NCBI GenBank assembly: GCA_052161885.1
Contig: CP197396.1
Coordinates: 2,356,001 to 2,420,000 of the forward strand
Length of the DNA stretch: 64,000 nt
DNA from: QKTW01 sp052161885
GTDB taxonomy: Bacteria; Bacteroidota; Bacteroidia; Chitinophagales; Chitinophagaceae
Reading direction: 5' to 3'
Each line of letters opens with the position of its first letter. Positions within the stretch are counted from its first letter, which is position 1. The position numbers were made by a program, and so were the translations under genes. Below the pieces are notes generated by a model. The model worked only from the letters and a program-made list of their open reading frames with translations. It had not been told where the DNA came from and searched no databases. Positions 62,101 to 64,000 of this stretch are shown in pieces.

Positions 62101-64000
62101 TGTCATCGGATTCCAGCCAAAGCGGTCGTTTGTACCAAAATCACTGTATATGCCGCCGTTGCTCCAGGTATACAAGCTGTTACTGTTACCACCGAAATCA
62201 TAAGGATTACCACGGTTTGCATTATTACTATTCGATTTCAGAACGGAAATTACCTCACCGCTTGTATACGCAGTAACAAAAGGACTTGCCGAAGAAGCGA
62301 AATAATCATTGCCGTCAAAATCAACGTAATTATTATAGTTCAGCCCAACTGCCTTTGATGGATCTGACACCACCACGTCAAAGTTTTTACTGTTACCAGA
62401 GAAATCTTCCCAGCCTATCCCATTGACCATGTTGCCATCATCAAGAAAATCCGGATTCAGCCAGAGCTGAACAGCAGAGTCGACACCCGCCGGGCCATTC
62501 ACCTTGACAGGTAGCTTATTGCTGTATTCTGAAGTACCGCATCCATTGTTTACCACACGTAACGTAGCAGTCCAGCGTCCATAAGGTGCAGCAGTAACTT
62601 CGGGGAAGTTACCTGTAATATTGCTGAGTGTATTATTTCCGGAATGCAGGTTATTTACAGTAGTTATGTAATGTTCTCCGCCTATAGCACCTACTACACT
62701 GGCTGGTGTCGCAAACAGTTCCAATGAACAATTGCCCGTGCCACAGGTCGCCGGCATCTTCACTGCTATATTATATACACCTGATCCCGAAGATGTTTCA
62801 GTTGAAGAAATAAGCTGGGGAATATATGTTGCACCTTCATAACCACAGTTGGCAGCACCGGCAAGGTCCAGCGCTATACCCTGGTTGCCGTAAATGCTGT
62901 TCTGGGTTACTTTGATCTTGTCAATATAATTGAAGCGGATAGCACCCCAGGCAGATTTCTGGCCGGTTATCGTATTATAAGCGACAGTAGTATTGGGAAT
63001 GGTATAGTTACCTCCATCACCCGGCCTCAGATAAATGCCGATACCGTTTATCGCAGTAAGCCTGTTATTGGTGATCAGGATAGGAAATACATCGGATGCC
63101 GTAGAGCGCATACCGGCGATCTCAATAGCTCCTTCTCCCGCCCCTGTACCAATGCGTGTAAAAGTATTATTATCAATGATCAGACTATCTGTATTGTAAC
63201 CATACGGAGCATAAATACCACGATCGTCAAAATCTGTAAAACTACAGTTCTGAATGATGACACGCTGGGAGTTACCGTATATAAACATTGCCTGATTTCC
63301 ACGGTCTGTGCCGGCCCGCATCTTACCATTGAATGTATCATTCAGGATGCGTGCACTGGTTAATGTAGCGGCAAAGTAGACCATCTGGTTATTCACCCAT
63401 CCGTCGAGGTTGTCGAAATTATTGTTACGGATACTGACATTTGATGCAGCGCCGCCAACATATATTGCATATATCTCGTTGTCATGAAACTGGTTGCTGT
63501 CAATCGTCAGACCATTTACAGTTGTATTAAAGTAGATACCATAATCCCCATCATCTGTTGTAGCCGGATCATCGAGGTCTATGTTGCTGTTTTTAATGCT
63601 TACGCCGGTTGCAGCACCCTGTATCTGTATACCGTGGCCGGCATTACCTGTCCCATTGTAGATGTGATAGCCGTCTACTTTCAGGTTGTTTACGGCACCA
63701 ACAAAACGGATGCCCCAGCAGGCATCCTGTATATCTGTCATCGTTACGTTGTGGATCGTCATATTATTCGACGTCCCCGCAACGTAAATGCCATAGTTAA
63801 TAAAATCGTTGGCTGTATTACGTATTGTGACATTATCCACTGTAATGCCGCTCAGATTGGCTGCTATCGTAATAGCATTGCTCCCTGTATTCTGAAGCAC
63901 TACGTTCTTTATGACTGTATTATTCCCCCCGGCATTAATAGTAAGTATGTTCCGGGCGACATCGGTCGTTACATTTGCCGATACAGTGACGGTGTTGCCA
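53143..64000 (-). CDS. Giant modular surface protein (5' end off window)
   Basis: One open frame covers at least 3,618 codons and continues past the right edge, where I read it through without a stop. The visible N-terminal part (about 62.5-64.0 kb) is a parallel beta-helix: repeated short NNxF/NxIxI units such as VDNVTIRNTAND and LTIDSNQF. Seven modules of about 1.2 kb follow. Each has a LamG-like stretch starting LWLRAD (variants near 62460, 61228, 60020, 58797, 57608, 56362, 55068), then SYLAVKYG...YLATD (near 61800 to 54420), then a GIGRDD..L.QKQS segment. The C-terminus has a NVKVFLQG domain and two dockerin-like Asp repeats (GDINMDWFIDGTD and SDLNMDGFVDGTD). It is probably an exported adhesin or polymer-binding protein. 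The modules may belong to DUF8202; this is tentative. Confidence 0.88.
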   Translation of the reverse strand, partial: GNTVTVSANVTTDVARNILTINAGGNNTVIKNVVLQNTGSNAITIAANLSGITVDNVTIRNTANDFINYGIYVAGTSNNMTIHNVTMTDIQDACWGIRFVGAVNNLKVDGYHIYNGTGNAGHGIQIQGAATGVSIKNSNIDLDDPATTDDGDYGIYFNTTVNGLTIDSNQFHDNEIYAIYVGGAASNVSIRNNNFDNLDGWVNNQMVYFAATLTSARILNDTFNGKMRAGTDRGNQAMFIYGNSQRVIIQNCSFTDFDDRGIYAPYGYNTDSLIIDNNTFTRIGTGAGEGAIEIAGMRSTASDVFPILITNNRLTAINGIGIYLRPGDGGNYTIPNTTVAYNTITGQKSAWGAIRFNYIDKIKVTQNSIYGNQGIALDLAGAANCGYEGATYIPQLISSTETSSGSGVYNIAVKMPATCGTGNCSLELFATPASVVGAIGGEHYITTVNNLHSGNNTLSNITGNFPEVTAAPYGRWTATLRVVNNGCGTSEYSNKLPVKVNGPAGVDSAVQLWLNPDFLDDGNMVNGIGWEDFSGNSKNFDVVVSDPSKAVGLNYNNYVDFDGNDYFASSASPFVTAYTSGEVISVLKSNSNNANRGNPYDFGGNSNSLYTWSNGGIYSDFGTNDRFGWNPMTKAILDARAGVSAVAGTAINPMSWNIYGTHSAANNWGVDFNGGQQTISSAVNTVNFTLGNREYVGAVAGYIFYGDISEEVLYKRVLTAVERQRINSYLAVKYGLTLSQNYLASDGTTTWWNLTANTGYNKGIAGIARDDRSVLYQRQSKSVSASDVVSIGVGDEILTSNLDNDATIATNKSAFMWGTDSASTLYNTAFVTSYSDARMTRTWRVRKTNWTDTLIIVQLQGGNENRTLLVSSSPAFTSGVASYPLNDTGTVVLNSSLIPDGAYFTFANRIVAPACVTAGIKAWYKGDRYNPATGVWPDVSGYDNNASGTANYPVTLHNFNEAVDFNGLNMQYLPSIYSSGTFPFEMFIMSRSAANVPIFAKDNSSSACNAGPIYYADGRMTVTNTAGANITTGTSVAASVITTPHINNTNRTSAGLTAMYVNNTLTGTATIAQQAGAYGQPQLGGRNDYGCSGGYLPQDVEIPEAVFYSAPLSASDRLKVNSYLAFKYGVTLNQTAPTDYMASDGITKMWDATANATYNKDIAGIGKDSCSTSLLYQKQSHSVNAGAPVTLSVGDQVFYSNRTNPYSIINNRSFLVWGDNGNATAFVTPVTASSSTVRMARIWKVDKTNWADQEVTMKYSGSVRNLYLLISNSNSSFTTIDQEIQVNETDSTVTFNSSLLPDGAYFTFGKQILGPGYVNSGVRIWLRADDGSASGATWSDFSGNGNDVSQATVTAQPTLSAGAVNYNPAMTFNGTNNVMTDADGILGAATYTASNAFVVTERNVLQVGSVFQEGDNSSYYLNSHITYSNGYIYWDAGPTTGAAAGRLFVLPSAFNSNVPYLHSMTASTGVGQSIYQNGLQIATDATMSSFTTTSKPFYVGQATASGAYYYSGKIAEVAIYGSAITAGQRQKIESYLAIKYGISLDQTSPRDYIATDSSIIWKAADNIGYTSNIAGIGRDDMTGQYQKQSGSSSDSLMVIAAGDSVAVDNVSNMETLDDLSFFVWANNNAAITYTAALTGLPHATLRMPRVWKVDRTDSWTDRDITFKVTKGGDRYLLINATDPTFGATGTTEYPLDVNTGSVTVNTANIPDGAYFTFATRIIGPGGVNANVQTWLRSDYAAAGNSWVDFSGNQKFATQATAGNQPVYGSNGINFNPSMNFDGNADYMDFTGNLGISGTNNFTVFSVTRRETSGTADAMLSQQGITTNNFLSFFTAANNYGVGATNVATAASSSVYGTVNIPYMAATTRSGNNFSLYVDGNADGGGTATWSFPATAMRLGNRATSADVAFDGDIDELVVYNRALTSTEMQRVQSYLALKYGMTLSHGTQDYLASDGVTKMWTAADNVGYTSRITGVGRDDSSALYQKQSRSADTGLVTISMGLIAADNKSNPETIDSNNSFLVFADNASATIYSTSINAPISTYRMNRVWKVDKSSNWSDKDITLKLGKRADGVYLVTSSSPSFVTVDQELPLSAADSTVNLNTGLLPDGEYFTFASRLYVPGGVAATALWLRPDIGISVADSIAVDTWPDNSPSGNDALQATVANQPLYRNAAAANINFNPVMQFAGTPQSMTLDISMLPLTNTARTIIGIGVPANVTGVKHLIGWGANAALQFSGIGANAAAGVFSTAFTTHSLSGAAAWTAGLPNEMFTTYTGGTNGATHLYSKLKEIATSVNLTLATSAAGTASVGNGGGFWTGTMGDIIVYNRELSTLERQLVSSYLAVKYGYSLDQATATNYLATDTTVIWNATANAAYKNGVTGIGRDDVEALLQKQSRNTDTTRMRIAIGVGTLAEANTANAGEFPDDKSYLLWGDDNGSLTYQTSLPGSDLANYRMARVWKAQEKGSVGMVQIAIPATAVPNQDEAFLVVSNDAVFDSTDNFIGLIPVQLNGSTFLAGTVDIVSGQYFTFASDIKLPGGVATPALWLRADKGIANTVDGTPLSVWNDYANQVNNAQQATVAAQPSYKNNSIDNINFNPVATFDGAADEMDLDVTKLPSGNTARSVIGIATPTNATAIRHLISWGTPAAANQFMALGVNTAAGAYLSTVGATTANAGNDLTAASFWSAGTPNELMMTWAGGTGNAALYSRQKTMLTPAARTWNTITTGTRARIGSGGSGSLGVTASQFWQGNIGEMIVYNKELTALERQLVGTYLAVKYGYTIDQTTPANYLATDTSVIWDATANAAYKYGITGVGFDEQEGLNQKQSRNTDTIRLRLVVGAGNIAETNADNTSSFGSDISYLLWGDDNGATTFKTPMTGNSNINYRMGRTWKVQETGLLGDVQVAIPYDALPNPSQSYLVVSNDNVFDATDSLYPLSATTINGKRHYAATVDFESGQYFSIASYIKSPGGVGITSLWLRADKGIVNNTDSTPVDVWVDYANEVNNGSQPTATSQAIFRDNVTDNANFNPVMKFDGTNDNFILDITKLPVTNAARSIAAYGMTTTVAAGQRYMLGWGANAAAQYTGVGANAAAGVVATAYTTFGQSAAALWTANVPNELLSTYAGGTAGAVHLYSKAKEVATATTLTLNTLGSGTAFVGSASATDYWNGKIGDIIVFDRELNLNERLRVNTYLSVKYGYTIDQTSGAPYIATNGDTVWSPAVNGSYKFRIAGVGRDDVEGLDQRQSRSLETGAMLTFGNGSIVAANSLNTDTFATDTTYVMIADNNGATIEQTTDIPASIATGSKRLGREWKAEVTGLPSAMQMKFDLTGLTVTGTVPSDFSMIIDNDGDGDFTTGTATVTPATAFAANTVTFDNIAIPDGAVFTLVTKMEQYKLNVKVFLQGDMPSSGTTMHNDLQDYFGGGAGLLPVADPYGAGASYSQINDPAGPAGMVTDWVKVDVRDAANPLRIIETNAFLLKPDGTVRDITGAVPVLHTTSLPDSFCVSVSHRNHLMIMSKGIKATGSSFTYDFTTALSQVSNPFGDPAQMVQKNGVWCMWAGDINMDWFIDGTDYGTVYFMNSVSPFDVYDISDLNMDGFVDGTDLGLMYFNNSIAPYSTLINY

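Noticed and set aside
53803..63800. Many plus-strand open frames opposite the giant gene
   Set aside because: All lie antisense to the continuous minus-strand frame and show biased composition without domains.
1..64000. tRNA, rRNA, CRISPR array, transposase or phage genes
   Set aside because: No conserved T-loop motif, regularly spaced identical repeat array, transposase signature or phage structural gene was found by reading the intergenic regions and open frames.

Overview
The window comes from a Bacteroidota chromosome, most likely a Chitinophagaceae-type member. The evidence is indirect but consistent. Several secreted proteins end in type IX secretion (T9SS) sorting domains. A PorD-like gene sits beside coaBC. 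Most genes lack a Shine-Dalgarno sequence, and many are preceded by the Bacteroidota -7 element TAnnTTTG. DUF4846, DUF4296 and 2TM proteins are also typical of the phylum. I saw no rRNA, tRNA, CRISPR array, insertion sequence or prophage. The right edge cuts through a giant gene.

Layout. 0.1-10.9 kb: DUF72 and DUF3050 proteins; a secreted GH2/GH20 glycosidase pair; an RsmB-type RNA methyltransferase; a lipoprotein with a T9SS-sorted subtilase; a DUF4846 protein with peptidase-like Cys/His motifs. 11.5-16.8 kb: a five-gene RNA-repair island (RtcB ligase, PrfH release factor, small ATP-dependent RNA ligase, HD-Pnk end-healing enzyme, ankyrin protein) closed by a strong terminator. 16.8-28.9 kb: housekeeping genes mnmA, aroB-aroA-aroC, recN and an RlmI-like methyltransferase, mixed with secreted and FAD proteins. 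29.2-36.3 kb: secA, a second subtilase, a 2H phosphoesterase and small membrane proteins. 36.4-41.1 kb: a soluble TPR hybrid histidine kinase, a response regulator with a C-terminal membrane anchor, and an aminotransferase. 41.1-48.3 kb: a divergent glycosyltransferase/mini-lipoprotein locus, two tandem secreted paralogues, SUI1, a transketolase C-terminal subunit, a collagen-like protein and its T9SS-sorted neighbour. 48.6-53.1 kb: ruvB, coaBC-porD-DUF4296 and a DinB protein. 53.1-64.0 kb: one open frame of more than 3,600 codons encoding a cell-surface protein with seven ~1.2 kb modules, a beta-helix region and a dockerin-like C-terminus.

How the genes work together. The RNA-repair island is the strongest candidate for a coherent, incompletely described system. 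It combines two ligation chemistries (RtcB: 3'-phosphate or cyclic phosphate to 5'-OH; Rnl-type: 3'-OH to 5'-phosphate), an end-healing enzyme able to convert one end type to the other, and a release factor homologue expected to clear stalled or damaged ribosomes. The secreted glycosidases, subtilases, T9SS cargo and PorD fit a polymer-degrading, surface-active lifestyle. Short interspersed intergenic repeats, strong bidirectional hairpin terminators and -7 elements 4-7 nt from start codons (possible leaderless mRNAs) recur across the window.
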